Shown: positions 9,612-19,149, counted from the stretch's first letter. The stretch: 64,000 nt of DNA from Oerskovia merdavium (GCF_014836755.1 NZ_JACSQF010000011.1:1-64000); one strand, 5' to 3'. Numbers and translations are program-made. Notes: generated by a model not told the origin, from the letters alone.

Positions 9612-10574
9612 ATGACGCACGACCAGAAGCCGGTGCGCGAGCGCCGCCCCACCGCCCCCGACGGTCTCGTGATCGTCGACAAGCCCCAGGGGCTCACGAG
9701 CCACGACGTGGTGGCGCGCCTGCGTCGTCTCGCCGGGACGCGCAAGGTGGGGCACGCGGGCACGCTCGACCCCATGGCCACGGGCGTCCTGGTCCTGGGG
9801 ATCGGGCGCGCCACCAAGCTGCTGACCTACGTGGTGGGCGCGGACAAGGAGTACACCGCGACCATCCGGCTGGGCGCGGCCACGACCACGGACGACGCCG
9901 AGGGCGAGACCACCTCGCGCGCGGACGCCTCGGCCGTGACGCGCGAGGCGATCGACGCGGGGGTCGCGCTGCTGACCGGACCCATCGAGCAGGTACCGAG
10001 CTCGGTGTCCGCGATCAAGGTCGACGGGCAGCGCGCGTACGCGCTCGTCCGCTCGGGCGAACAGGTCGAGCTCAAGGCGCGGCCCGTGACGATCTCGCGC
10101 TTCGACGTCCACGAGGTCCGGCCGGTCGCGGCCGCGGAGCCGGGCGACCTTCCTGCGCTCGACGTGGACGTCACGGTCGTGTGCTCGTCGGGAACGTACA
10201 TCCGTGCCCTCGCCCGCGACCTGGGTGCGGACCTCGGCGTCGGGGGACATCTCACGGCCCTGCGCCGCACGCGCGTGGGCGGCTACGCGATCGACGGGGC
10301 CTCGACGCTCTCCGAGCTCGAGGCTCAGGTCGAGCGCGACGGCGTGCTCGTGACCGTTCCGCTCGCCGACGCCGCCCGCGCCACGTTCCCGGTGCGCGAC
10401 CTGACGCCCGAGGAGCGCAACGCGCTGTCCTACGGCAAGTGGGTCGACCCGTCGCCCCAGGACACCACGACGGCCGCGATCGGCGACGACGGGTCCCTCG
10501 TCGCGCTGCTCGAGAACGTGGTGCGCGAGGGCAAGCACAAGGCCAAGCCTGTGATCGTGTTCGCCCCGGCGTGA
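9612..10574 (+). CDS. truB: tRNA pseudouridine(55) synthase TruB
   Basis: TruB isomerises U55 in the T-loop of most tRNAs to pseudouridine. The 320-residue protein has the family start GLVIVDKPQGLTSHDVV and the catalytic motif GHAGTLDPMATG, with Asp53 as the expected catalytic residue. VCSSGTYIRALARDLG and the C-terminal PUA-like actinobacterial extension follow. It keeps its usual place between rbfA and ribF, although an exporter/regulator pair has been inserted before it. Confidence 0.95.
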   Translation: MTHDQKPVRERRPTAPDGLVIVDKPQGLTSHDVVARLRRLAGTRKVGHAGTLDPMATGVLVLGIGRATKLLTYVVGADKEYTATIRLGAATTTDDAEGETTSRADASAVTREAIDAGVALLTGPIEQVPSSVSAIKVDGQRAYALVRSGEQVELKARPVTISRFDVHEVRPVAAAEPGDLPALDVDVTVVCSSGTYIRALARDLGADLGVGGHLTALRRTRVGGYAIDGASTLSELEAQVERDGVLVTVPLADAARATFPVRDLTPEERNALSYGKWVDPSPQDTTTAAIGDDGSLVALLENVVREGKHKAKPVIVFAPA

Positions 10575-10723
10575 GCCCGGGCACGTCCGACGGGTGACCG
10601 TTCGCCGGTTCGATGGGGAACACCCGGGCGAGACGTGGCAATCTTGACCAGGCGCGCCGTGGGTGCGCGCCGTCGTCGGGCTTCCTGAGCAGGCCCGCCT
10701 CACACACATCTCGAGGAGTACGC

Positions 10724-11836
10724 GTGCACCTGTGGACGGACCTGGACCAGGTTCCGCCGGGATTCGGACCGTCGGTCGTGACGATCGGCAACTTCGACGG
10801 CGTCCACCGCGGCCATGCCGAGGTGCTCGGCCGCATCGTGTCCCTCGCCCGGGAGTCCGGCTCCCAGGCCGTGGCCGTGACGTTCCACCCGCACCCCGCG
10901 ATGGTCCACCGACCCGAGCAGGCACCTGAGCTCCTGACCGGGATCGCCGACCGCCTGGAGCTCCTGGAGGCCACGGGGCTCGACGCCGTGCTGCTCGTCG
11001 AGTACACGCTCGACTTCGCACGGCAGAGCCCTGAGGAGTTCGTGCGGACCTACCTGGTCGACGGCCTGGGCGCGCGCACGGTCGTCGTCGGGCACGACGT
11101 ACGGTTCGGGCGCGACAACGCGGGCAACCTCGCGACGATGATCGAGCTCGGCCGGACGCACGGCTTCGAGGTGCGCGCGATCGACGACGTCGGGACCGTC
11201 GGCGGGGAGCCCGGGCCCGCGAGCGCCTCCGGCGACGCCGCCTCGACGGCAGCGGACACGGCGCCCAGCGGGCGCTGGTCCTCGACCGAGATCCGCGGCC
11301 TGCTCACGGACGGCAAGGTCCGCGAGGCCGCGGCGCTGCTCGGACGTCACCACCGCCTGCGCGGCGTGGTGATCCACGGCGACGCGCGCGGGCGCGAGCT
11401 CGGGTTCCCCACGGCCAACCTGGGCGCGATCAGCGGCATGGTCCCGGCCGACGGCGTCTACGCGGGTTGGCTGCGTCGTCCCCAGCTCCTCGCGGCGGAC
11501 CCGGGGAACTGTGACGGCGTGCTGCCCGCGGCCATCTCGATCGGCACCAACCCCACGTTCGACGGCGTCGAGCGCCGCATCGAGGCCTACGTCCTGGACC
11601 GCACCGACCTCGACCTGTACGACGAGGAGGTCGTCCTGGAGTTCGTCGAGCACCTGCGCCCCACGCTGCGCTTCGACGGGATCGACGCGCTCGTGGAGAC
11701 CATGCACGACGACGTCGCGCGAGCCCGCGTGATCCTCGCCCCGGGCGCGAGGACGCCTGCGCGGACCTCCCCCGAGCCGAGCGGGCCAGGTGGACCGGGC
11801 GGCGTCGGCGCGTCCACGACCGGGGCGGGGGAGTAG
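10724..11836 (+). CDS. ribF: Bifunctional riboflavin kinase / FAD synthetase RibF
   Basis: RibF phosphorylates riboflavin to FMN and adenylylates FMN to FAD. In this 370-residue protein the N-terminal nucleotidyltransferase domain shows VTIGNFDGVHRGH, VTFHPHPAMV and GHDVRFGRDNAG. The C-terminal riboflavin kinase domain shows GRELGFPTANLG and SIGTNPTFDG. GTG at 10724, preceded by GAGGAG, is the natural start because the conserved sequence begins only a few residues later. A Ser/Ala-rich insert near residue 165 and a Pro/Gly-rich tail are extra. The following ABC ATPase starts 3 nt after its stop. Confidence 0.95.
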   Translation: MHLWTDLDQVPPGFGPSVVTIGNFDGVHRGHAEVLGRIVSLARESGSQAVAVTFHPHPAMVHRPEQAPELLTGIADRLELLEATGLDAVLLVEYTLDFARQSPEEFVRTYLVDGLGARTVVVGHDVRFGRDNAGNLATMIELGRTHGFEVRAIDDVGTVGGEPGPASASGDAASTAADTAPSGRWSSTEIRGLLTDGKVREAAALLGRHHRLRGVVIHGDARGRELGFPTANLGAISGMVPADGVYAGWLRRPQLLAADPGNCDGVLPAAISIGTNPTFDGVERRIEAYVLDRTDLDLYDEEVVLEFVEHLRPTLRFDGIDALVETMHDDVARARVILAPGARTPARTSPEPSGPGGPGGVGASTTGAGE

Positions 11837-11838
11837 CC

Positions 11839-12534
11839 GTGTCGGTCAAGAAGCAGCCCGTGCTCGAGACCCGTGCCCTGCGCGTCGGGTACGCCGAGGC
11901 ACCCGTGTGCGCGCCCGTCGACCTGGCCGTCCGGCCGGGCGAGCTGTGGGCGATCATCGGGCCCAACGGCAGCGGCAAGTCGACGCTCCTGCGTGCGCTC
12001 CTGGGGGTGCTCGCGCCCCTGTCCGGCAAGGTCCTGGCGTTCGGGCGGGACGTGGACGAGCGCGAGCGCGACTTCCGCGCCAAGGTCGTCGGCATCCTCG
12101 ACGACGACGCCTACTTCCCGGGGCTCACGGCGCGCGAGCACCTGGTCCTGACCGCGCGCGGCCACGGCGTGGCGGGCGCGGGCGAGGTCGTGGACCAGCT
12201 CCTCGACCGGTTCGGCCTCGCGGCACAGTCCGGGGCCATGCCGACCGAGCTGTCCTCGGGGCAGCGGCGGCGCCTCCTGCTCGCGGCCGGGTTCGCCCGC
12301 CCCCGCGAGGTCCTGGTGCTGGACGAGCCCGAGCAGCGCCTCGACCCGGGCATGCGGGCCGACCTGGCCCGCATCCTGGTCGAGGAGGCCGGGCGCGGGG
12401 CCGCCGTCGTGTTCGCGACGCACGACCCCGAGCTGGTCGAACGCACCGGTGCGCGCGGGCTCCTGGTCGGCGACGACGAGTGCCTGCGCCTGGGGCACCA
12501 GGCCGCGCTCGACGCGCTCGCCCGGGTCCGTTGA
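11839..12534 (+). CDS. ABC transporter ATP-binding protein
   Basis: This 231-residue ABC ATPase has Walker A GPNGSGKST near residue 40, a signature motif in the degenerate form LSSGQRRRLLLAA and Walker B VLVLDEP near 155. The signature has SSGQ instead of the canonical SGGQ. The next gene begins 10 nt later and encodes a large multi-spanning protein. Together they form a two-component ABC exporter of the type with a long integral-membrane partner. Translational coupling to ribF (3 nt) puts it in the truB-ribF transcript. Substrate unknown. Confidence 0.85.
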   Translation: MSVKKQPVLETRALRVGYAEAPVCAPVDLAVRPGELWAIIGPNGSGKSTLLRALLGVLAPLSGKVLAFGRDVDERERDFRAKVVGILDDDAYFPGLTAREHLVLTARGHGVAGAGEVVDQLLDRFGLAAQSGAMPTELSSGQRRRLLLAAGFARPREVLVLDEPEQRLDPGMRADLARILVEEAGRGAAVVFATHDPELVERTGARGLLVGDDECLRLGHQAALDALARVR

Positions 12535-12544
12535 GGAGCGGGCG

Positions 12545-14248
12545 ATGAACGCGGCGCAGGGCAGGGGCAAGAAGCGCCCGCACGGCCCGACGAAGGGACC
12601 CCACGACGTGGCGGCCGCGGCGGCCGCGGCCGCCGCCCCGGGTGGCCCAGCGGCGCCCGGGCCGGTGGCGCCGGAACCCGAGATCGAGCGCGCTCCGTTG
12701 CCGCTGCTCGTCGCGGACCCGGACGAGGAGTTCTCCGGTCGGGAGATCCGTCGCCTGACCGCACGCGTCACGGCCTCGCGGGCCGACGCGGGCCCGGGCG
12801 AGCTGCTGGGGAACATCGCCTACGTCGTGGTGTCGATCGCCATCTCGATCGGCTTCGTGATCGGCGCGGCGAACGTGCTCCGCGAGACGATCTTCGTCGA
12901 GCCCGCGGGCGGCCGTGACGCGGTCCTGACGGCCGCCACGATCCAGGCGCTCGGCTCGGTCGCGCTCCTGGCGCTCATGACGGGCATGGCCGTGCGCCTC
13001 GGCCCCCTGGGGACGGGCAGCGCGGGCGTGCGGTGGTGGGTGCCCATGCCCGTCGACCGGCGTGGCCTGCTCACCCCGTCGTACTGGCGCGGCGTCGCGG
13101 TGGCGCTCGTCGTGGGAGCGGGCGGGTTCGCGGTCGTCGCGCTGGCCTCGGGCGCGGACCCGGCCGTGGCAGGGCGCAGCGCGGCCCTGGGCGCCGCGGC
13201 AGGGCTGCTGCTCGTGGGCCTCGCGGGGCTGATCCAGCCCCGGACGCCCGTCGCGGCCAGGGTCGCTCGCGTGAGCGACGTGGTGCTCGCGGCGGTCCCG
13301 GTCGCGGGCGTCGTGCTCGTCGCGGCCGGCCGGTCCGACCTGCGCGAGCTCAGGGTCCCCGCCTGGGTGATCGGTGCGCTCGGGTTGGGTGCGCTCGCCC
13401 TCGTGGTCGTGTGGTGGCGCCGGCTCGAGGTGCTCGGCGCCCAGGTGCTGCGTGCGCAGAGCGCGGTGGCCGACCAGGCGGGCGGGGCGATCCTCTCGCT
13501 CGACACCCGCGAGCTGGGGCGCGCCCTGAGCAGGGCCGGCTCGACCCGTGGCGGCAAGGTCCGCAGGCCCACGCGATTCGGGCTCGTCCGGGGGCCGGTG
13601 TCGGCTCTCGTCGCGGCCGACCTCACGCTCCTGCGCCGCAGCCCGTCGGCGCTCGCTCAGCTCGTCGGCCTCACTGCACTGGTGATCGTCGCCCAGCAGG
13701 TGCCCGCGTTCACGGGCGGGTTCGGGCTGTTCGTCCTGCTGGTCGTCGCGGGCTTCCGCGCCGCGCAGCTCGGTGCGGAGGGGGCACGCACCGCGGAGAT
13801 GGTGCCCGCGCTCGACGCGATGGTCCCGTTGTCCGCGCGCGACGCCCGGCTGGCACGGACCGTCGCGCCCTCCCTCACGGCGCTCGTGGCCCTCGTGGTC
13901 GGGACCGTGCCGCTCGTGCTGACCACGCGTGAACCGCTCTGGTTCGCGCTCGTGGCCGTGGTAGCGGTCGGCATGGGCGGCGCCGCGATCCGCAGCGCCT
14001 ACCGCAAGCCGCCCAACTGGTCCGGCCCGCTCATGGCGACCCCTGCCGGAGCACTCCCGACGGGGGCGGCCTCGATGGTCGCGCAAGGACCCGACGCGGC
14101 CGTCCTCGGCGCGATCCCGCTCGGCATCTGCTTGCTCGTGGGCGCGCCCACGCCGGCGCTCATCGTGTTCCAGGGGATCGCGGTCTGGATCGCCTTGGCC
14201 GTGGCGTCGCACGTGCGGGCGACGGGGGCCAAGCCGTTGCTGGGGTGA
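12545..14248 (+). CDS. Multi-spanning membrane partner of the ABC ATPase (DUF6297-like)
   Basis: This 567-residue integral membrane protein has about 10-12 hydrophobic spans after a roughly 75-residue cytoplasmic N-terminus with a poly-Ala run. The middle loop (about residues 310-360) is charged and carries AGSTRGGKVRRPTRFG. It lacks recognised permease signatures. Position directly behind an ATPase suggests it is the transport or membrane-anchoring subunit. It resembles the actinobacterial DUF6297 family as far as can be judged by eye. The ATG is preceded by GAGGAGCG. Confidence 0.65.
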   Translation: MNAAQGRGKKRPHGPTKGPHDVAAAAAAAAAPGGPAAPGPVAPEPEIERAPLPLLVADPDEEFSGREIRRLTARVTASRADAGPGELLGNIAYVVVSIAISIGFVIGAANVLRETIFVEPAGGRDAVLTAATIQALGSVALLALMTGMAVRLGPLGTGSAGVRWWVPMPVDRRGLLTPSYWRGVAVALVVGAGGFAVVALASGADPAVAGRSAALGAAAGLLLVGLAGLIQPRTPVAARVARVSDVVLAAVPVAGVVLVAAGRSDLRELRVPAWVIGALGLGALALVVVWWRRLEVLGAQVLRAQSAVADQAGGAILSLDTRELGRALSRAGSTRGGKVRRPTRFGLVRGPVSALVAADLTLLRRSPSALAQLVGLTALVIVAQQVPAFTGGFGLFVLLVVAGFRAAQLGAEGARTAEMVPALDAMVPLSARDARLARTVAPSLTALVALVVGTVPLVLTTREPLWFALVAVVAVGMGGAAIRSAYRKPPNWSGPLMATPAGALPTGAASMVAQGPDAAVLGAIPLGICLLVGAPTPALIVFQGIAVWIALAVASHVRATGAKPLLG

Positions 14249-14349
14249 ACGCGTCCGGCCCGGGTCCAAGGACCCGTGCAGCCCGGACCAAAGGTCCTGG
14301 CGGTGGTGGTGCTCCGCGAGCAGCCTGGTGCTGACGACAGGAGCGAGCC

Positions 14350-14880
14350 ATGGAAGCAGTCGTGATCTACGAGTCGATGTTCGGGAACACCGCCGAGATC
14401 GCACGGGCGGTGTCCGAGGGGCTGGCCGAGCAGGTGGACGTGCGGACGGTCGAGGTCTCCTCGACGCCGCCGGGAGACGACGTCCTCGGGGCCGACCTGA
14501 TCGTCATCGGTGGCCCCACGCACGCATTCGGGATGTCACGCCCAGCCTCTCGCGAGGAGGCGGCGGGTCGACGGCCGGGCAGCCCGGTCGTCGAACGAGG
14601 CATCCGCGAGTGGCTCGACGCGATCGCCGACGACGCCTCGGGGCGGTTCGGCGCGACGTTCGACACCCGCGTCAAGACCGTCAAGCACCTCCCGGGCAGC
14701 GCCGCCCGCGCCGCCGACCGGGTGGTCCGCCGCCGCGGGCTCTCACCCGCCGACTCACCGCACTCGTTCTACGTCGAGGGCATGGAGGGGCCGCTGTGCC
14801 CGGGTGAGGTCGAGCGGGCCCGCGAGTGGGGCCGAGAGCTCGGGCGGACGGCGTTGCTCGCGCGGCAGAGCACTTCCTGA
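14350..14880 (+). CDS. Flavodoxin-like protein
   Basis: This 176-residue protein begins with the flavodoxin pattern VVIYESMFGNTAEIARAVSEGL, where SMFGNT occupies the FMN phosphate-binding loop. IVIGGPTHAFGM follows as the second FMN-contacting segment, and a third region holds the FDTRVKTV strand. It is probably an FMN-binding electron carrier or a flavodoxin-domain redox enzyme. The ATG has AGGAGCG upstream. It stands alone between an ABC pair and a convergent ABC operon, so context gives no partner. Confidence 0.82.
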   Translation: MEAVVIYESMFGNTAEIARAVSEGLAEQVDVRTVEVSSTPPGDDVLGADLIVIGGPTHAFGMSRPASREEAAGRRPGSPVVERGIREWLDAIADDASGRFGATFDTRVKTVKHLPGSAARAADRVVRRRGLSPADSPHSFYVEGMEGPLCPGEVERAREWGRELGRTALLARQSTS

Positions 14881-14925
14881 GGCGCCCCTTCGAGCGGTAG
14901 GAGCGCGCACGGGACGCTGCCCTCC

Positions 14926-15648
14926 TCAGGCCCGCACGACCGCGGCCTCTCCCGCTCCCACGAGCCGCCCGTCCGCCAGGTGCACGCGTGCGTCGACCGT
15001 GTCGAGGGTCGCCTCGTCGTGGGTCACGACGATCGTCGCTGCGCCGGTCTCGCGGGTCAGGCGCGTGACGAGCTCGATGATCTGGACGCCGCGCGCGTGG
15101 TCGAGCGCCGACGTGGGCTCGTCGACCAGCAGCACCTCGGGGTGGTTCATGAGGGCCCGGGCGATGGCGACGCGCTGACGCTGACCGCCCGAGAGCTGGC
15201 CGGGCCGCTTGGCGGCGACGTCGCGGAGCCCGACGGCGTCGAGCAGCTCGAGCGCCCGGTCGCGGTGCGTGGAGGGCCGCTCGCCGCGCAGGTGGCTCAT
15301 GAGCTCGAGGTTCTCGAGCGCCGTGAGCGACGCGATGAGCTGCGGCTGCTGGAACACGATCCCGATCCGGTCGCGGCGCAGCCGCGCGGAGTCCGAGGAC
15401 ACGGCCGAACCGGCCGCCGCCCCGCCGGCGGGGGCGTTGACGATGTCGTCGCCGATACGCACCTGGCCCGCGGTCGGGGTCGTGAGCGTCGCGGCCACGG
15501 CGAGCAGGCTCGACTTTCCGGAGCCCGACGGGCCGAGCACCGCGGTCGTGGTCCCGGCGGGGACGGTCAGGGAGACGTCGTCGACCGCGGTGACGGTCGA
15601 CTCGCCGTCGGGGTAGACGAGGGTGATGTGGTCGAGGGTGAGGTCCAT
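14926..15648 (-). CDS. ABC transporter ATP-binding protein, MacB/LolD/FtsE type
   Basis: This 240-residue ATPase has Walker [10 protein letters not shown] near residue 39, the Q-loop FQQPQLIASLTALENLEL, signature [15 protein letters not shown] and Walker [17 protein letters not shown]. The MacB/LolD-like pattern matches the FtsX-type permease encoded just upstream on the same strand. The pair should work as a mechanotransmission-type or peptide/antibiotic exporter. A Gly/Ala insert at about residues 68-80 is unusual. The pair faces a two-component system. Confidence 0.88.
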   Translation of the reverse strand: MDLTLDHITLVYPDGESTVTAVDDVSLTVPAGTTTAVLGPSGSGKSSLLAVAATLTTPTAGQVRIGDDIVNAPAGGAAAGSAVSSDSARLRRDRIGIVFQQPQLIASLTALENLELMSHLRGERPSTHRDRALELLDAVGLRDVAAKRPGQLSGGQRQRVAIARALMNHPEVLLVDEPTSALDHARGVQIIELVTRLTRETGAATIVVTHDEATLDTVDARVHLADGRLVGAGEAAVVRA

Positions 15649-15731
15649 GGTGTGCCTTTCAGGAGCGAGAGCGATGGGGGCGTGGGCCGCGACCGGTGGG
15701 CGCGACGCAGCGGCCAGGAGCGGGGAGCGCC

Positions 15732-16841
15732 TCAGCGGGCCGCGAGCGCCGCGTGCGGGTCGATGCGCGTGATCCGGATGATCGCCGCGACGGCGCCGAC
15801 GGTCCCGAGCACCACGAGGATGAGCGCGGGCAGGAGCGTCGTGGCGGGGGAGACGACGACGGGCATGACCTGGGCCGCGAGGGCTCCGGCCCCGGCGGCG
15901 AGCGCGCTCCCGACGCCGACGCCGAGCACGAGCAGGACGAGCGCCTGGCCGATCGCGTCGCGCAGCAGGTAGGAGGTCGAGGCGCCGAGCGCCTTGAGCA
16001 CCGCGACGTCGCCGGCCCGGTTGATGGTCCAGACCGTGAAGAACGCGCCCACGACGAGGGCCGAGATCGCGAGCAGGAAGCCCTGCATCATGGTGAGCGA
16101 CATGTTCTCGGCCGAGAACGAGCTGACCGCGGCGCGTGCACCCATGGGCGAGAGGGTCGCGGTGCCGGTCTCGTCCGCCGCTGCGGCGAGCGCGGAGCTG
16201 CTCGGGTCCCCGGTGATCGCGACGACGGTGGCGACCTCGTCGCCCGACGCTCCGCCGCCGCGGGCGCCGACGGCCTGCCAGTCGGACAGGTCCATCCAGA
16301 CGACGGGCGTGTGCGAGAAGTCGGCCTGGGTGTCGAGCACACCGGCGACGGTCAGGGTCAGCGAGCCCAGGGCGACCTCGTCGCCCTCCTGGGCACCCAG
16401 GTCGTCGGCCGCGCCGCTCGAGAGCAGCACGGTGCCGGGGGCGGCCTCGGCGCCGTCGGGCACGAGGCCCGAGCCTGCGCGCGAGCCGAACGCGGTGACG
16501 GCCGCGGTGGTCCCGGCCTCGCCGTCCGCACCCGCGGTGACCGACGCGCGCGTCGTGGCGATGCCCAGGGGCTCGGCCGCGTCGACGCCGTCGACCGCGG
16601 CGAACGCGTCCCACTGCGTGGCGTCGACCTGGGACTCGGTGAACGAGGGCTTGGCGTCGCCGGTCACGGTGAACGCGAGCCGGTCGACCGGGAGGTCGGT
16701 GATGCCCGACGTGCTCGCGCGGGCCAGGCCCGCGGTCAGCGACGCGAGGAACCCGACGAGGAACGTGATGAGGACGATGACGGTGGACATGAGGACGAAG
16801 CGTCCCCGGGCGAAGCGCAGGTCGCGCAGCGCGACGAACAT
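15732..16841 (-). CDS. FtsX-type ABC transporter permease
   Basis: This 369-residue protein begins MFVALRDLRFARGRFVLM, the usual N-terminus of FtsX-family permeases. One transmembrane span is followed by a periplasmic-side domain of about 200 residues, then three spans near the C-terminus with the motif AVLKALGASTSYLLRDAIGQ. The layout is the classic 1+3 topology of MacB/FtsX permeases. ATG 16841 is chosen because GGAGG lies 6 nt upstream. It is co-transcribed with the ATPase downstream and is divergent from the histidine kinase. Confidence 0.88.
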   Translation of the reverse strand: MFVALRDLRFARGRFVLMSTVIVLITFLVGFLASLTAGLARASTSGITDLPVDRLAFTVTGDAKPSFTESQVDATQWDAFAAVDGVDAAEPLGIATTRASVTAGADGEAGTTAAVTAFGSRAGSGLVPDGAEAAPGTVLLSSGAADDLGAQEGDEVALGSLTLTVAGVLDTQADFSHTPVVWMDLSDWQAVGARGGGASGDEVATVVAITGDPSSSALAAAADETGTATLSPMGARAAVSSFSAENMSLTMMQGFLLAISALVVGAFFTVWTINRAGDVAVLKALGASTSYLLRDAIGQALVLLVLGVGVGSALAAGAGALAAQVMPVVVSPATTLLPALILVVLGTVGAVAAIIRITRIDPHAALAAR

Positions 16842-17015
16842 CAAGAGCCTCCGGTGGGTGGGTGGGATTCGATCTGCGTCCAGCCTCCCGCCGGAGCGCC
16901 CCGCGCGGATCGGGCCCGTGGACGGTCTCTGGTGGCCGCAGGGTGGGGCCGAGGATCAACCTTTCGATGGATCGCTCGCGGCACGTCGCGCCCGCCGCGT
17001 GGCTAGGGTGGCGAT

Positions 17016-18389
17016 GTGAAGCCTCGCGCCGTGATCTCCGCAGCCCTCGGGCTCCAGGTCGCGCTCGACGTGCTCCTCGTGGCCCTCGTGGGGCTCGCGG
17101 TCGGCTCGCGCTGGGCCGAGGCCCTGAGCGCCGGGGGGCTGGACGCCGGGGCGTGGGGCGCGCTCGCGTGCGGCCTGGCGCTCCTGGCCGTCTACGGCGT
17201 GGGGCGCGCACGGATCAACGTGCGCGACACCGCGGTCGACGCCCCGCGCGGCGCCTGGTGGCCCACGGGCGCCTGGGTCGCCGCGCTGATCGTGGGGTGG
17301 GCGCTCCTGCTGCTCCTGACCCCGGTCGCGCTGTGGATCGCTTTCCCCCTGATGTTCCTCGAGATGCACGTGCTCGGTCCGCGCCGCGGGATCCTGGCCG
17401 TGGCCGCGACCACGGTGTGCGCGATCGGCGGCGCGATCCTGGGCGGGCAGCAGCTCGTGGGCTCGATCCTGGGCCCGACGTTCGGCGGCCTCGTCGCGAT
17501 CGCCGTCGTGCTCGGCTTCGAGACGATCGTGCGCGAGTCGCAGGGGCGCCAGGAGCTCATCGACGACCTGGTCCGCACGCGCGCGGACCTCGCGGCCTCG
17601 GAGCGCGAGGCCGCGGTCGCGACCGAGCGCGAACGCCTCGCGCGCGAGATCCACGACACGCTCGCGCAGGGCTTCTCGTCGATCGAGCTGCTGCTGCGCG
17701 CCGCGGACGCGTCGCTCGAGGAGGTCGTGGCGCCGGGGGCGTTCGCCCCGGGAGCCCCCGGCCCGACGGCGGCACGCGCCGCCCGCGGCTACGTCACCCA
17801 GTCGCGGCTCGCCGCGCAGCAGAACCTGGCCGAGGCGAGACGCTTCGTGCGCGACCTGGCACCGGCCGACCTCGAGTCCGCGACCCTGGTGGGCGCGCTC
17901 GAACGGGTCGCCGACCGCACGGCGCTCGCTGCCGGGGGAGGGCTGACCGTCACGGTCGAGGCCTCGGGGCAGGCTCGTCCGCTGCCCGTGCCCGTCGAGA
18001 CCGCGCTGCTGCGCATCGCCCAGTCGGCGCTCGCGAACGTCGTGCAGCACGCGGGGGCGTCGCGGGCCGCGGTCACCCTCAGCTTCCTCGGTGACGCCGT
18101 GGCGCTCGACGTGGTCGACGACGGCCGCGGGTTCGACCCGCGGCAGGTGGTCGCCGGTCGGGCCGGCGCGGTGCCGGGCCCGTCACGGGGGATGCGCTCC
18201 GTCGTCGGGCAGACCGGCGGGGAACCCGGCGCCGCCGACGAGACCCCCGCGCCCCGCTCGGGCTTCGGCCTGACGGCGATGCGTTCGCGCGTCGCCGAGC
18301 TCGGCGGGACCTTCTCGCTCGAGTCCTCGCCCGGCGAGGGGACCGCGCTCGCGGTCCACCTGCCGCTCGACCCCCAGGAGGACTGGTGA
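17016..18389 (+). CDS. Sensor histidine kinase, NarL/HisKA_3 type
   Basis: This 457-residue membrane kinase has about five or six N-terminal transmembrane spans to residue 170 and then a coiled-coil linker. The HisKA_3 dimerisation helix LAREIHDTLAQGFSSIELL carries the phosphorylated His at about 213. The HATPase domain shows ALANVVQHAG as N box, VVDDGRGFDP and GFGLTAMRSRVAELGG. An insert of about 45 residues separates the last two motifs. The GTG lies 6 nt after TAGGGT, so a leaderless mRNA is likely. It overlaps the response regulator by 4 nt and faces the FtsX-type ABC operon, its most likely target. Confidence 0.92.
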   Translation: MKPRAVISAALGLQVALDVLLVALVGLAVGSRWAEALSAGGLDAGAWGALACGLALLAVYGVGRARINVRDTAVDAPRGAWWPTGAWVAALIVGWALLLLLTPVALWIAFPLMFLEMHVLGPRRGILAVAATTVCAIGGAILGGQQLVGSILGPTFGGLVAIAVVLGFETIVRESQGRQELIDDLVRTRADLAASEREAAVATERERLAREIHDTLAQGFSSIELLLRAADASLEEVVAPGAFAPGAPGPTAARAARGYVTQSRLAAQQNLAEARRFVRDLAPADLESATLVGALERVADRTALAAGGGLTVTVEASGQARPLPVPVETALLRIAQSALANVVQHAGASRAAVTLSFLGDAVALDVVDDGRGFDPRQVVAGRAGAVPGPSRGMRSVVGQTGGEPGAADETPAPRSGFGLTAMRSRVAELGGTFSLESSPGEGTALAVHLPLDPQEDW

Positions 18390-19015
18390 CCGTCCGCGTC
18401 GTGCTGACCGACGACCATCCCGTGGTCCGCGCGGGCCTGCGGGCCGTCGTCGACGCCGAGGGAGACATGGAGGTCGTCGACGAGCTCGCCACGGCCGAGG
18501 AGCTCGTGCGCCGCGTGAGAGCGGGGCTCGAGGCCGACGTCGTGCTGCTCGACCTGCGGTTCGGTGACGGGCGCATGGGCGGCGCGCAGGCCGCGCGCGA
18601 GGTCGTCCGCCTGGGCGGTCCGCCCGTGCTGATCCTCACGACCTACGACTCCGACCAGGAGATCCTCGCCGCGATCGAGGCCGGTGCCACGGGGTACCTG
18701 CTCAAGGACGCCCCGACCGACGAGCTGACCGCCGCGATCCGTGCGGCCGCGGCCGGGCAGGTCGCGCTCGGGCCCAGCGTCCAGCGGCGCCTCCTCGGGC
18801 GCATGCGGGCACCCGGCGTCTCGCTCTCTCTGCGCGAGCTCGAGGTGCTCGGGCTCGTGGCCCAGGGACTGTCCAACGACGAGGTCGCGCGCGAGCTCTT
18901 CCTGTCGAAGGCGACCGTCAAGTCGCACCTGGTGCACGTGTACGAGAAGCTGGGCGTCGACTCGCGCACGGCCGCCGTGGCCGAGGCGCGACGGCAGGGG
19001 TTGCTGCGCGACTGA
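18386..19015 (+). CDS. Response regulator, NarL/LuxR family
   Basis: This 209-residue regulator has an N-terminal receiver domain with acidic pocket TDDH near residues 8-11, phospho-acceptor Asp56 in VLLDLRFGDG, and the conserved Thr/Lys positions ILTTYD and LLKDA. The C-terminal LuxR helix-turn-helix (LSLRELEVLGLVAQGLSNDEVARELFLSKATVKSHL) should bind DNA as a dimer. It starts inside the kinase stop codon (GTGA overlap), so kinase and regulator are translationally coupled. The divergent ABC exporter is the likely regulated operon. Confidence 0.93.
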   Translation: MTVRVVLTDDHPVVRAGLRAVVDAEGDMEVVDELATAEELVRRVRAGLEADVVLLDLRFGDGRMGGAQAAREVVRLGGPPVLILTTYDSDQEILAAIEAGATGYLLKDAPTDELTAAIRAAAAGQVALGPSVQRRLLGRMRAPGVSLSLRELEVLGLVAQGLSNDEVARELFLSKATVKSHLVHVYEKLGVDSRTAAVAEARRQGLLRD

Positions 19016-19044
19016 GCCCGGGACCGTCTCCGAGCCAACCCTGC

Positions 19045-19050
19045 TAGACT
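19045..19050 (+). promoter_or_regulatory. Candidate -10 box and leader of rpsO
   Basis: TAGACT lies about 100 nt before rpsO, after the end of the response regulator gene. The leader that follows contains GC-rich dyads, including AGGG-ATCTAG-CCCT. S15 autoregulates its own mRNA in several bacteria, so a structured leader is plausible here, but no known S15-binding fold was recognised. Confidence 0.4.
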
Positions 19051-19149
19051 ATGGGCGCCGTCAGAACGGCCGCGGAGGCTGGTCAGCCTGCCGAAGAGCC
19101 CAGGGATCTAGCCCTGAGGCGCCGCGCAACGAACACTACAAGGAGAGCC

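Noticed and set aside
19051-19149. A riboswitch or known S15 leader fold before rpsO
   Set aside because: Dyads exist but no arrangement matching a published S15 leader could be drawn by eye.
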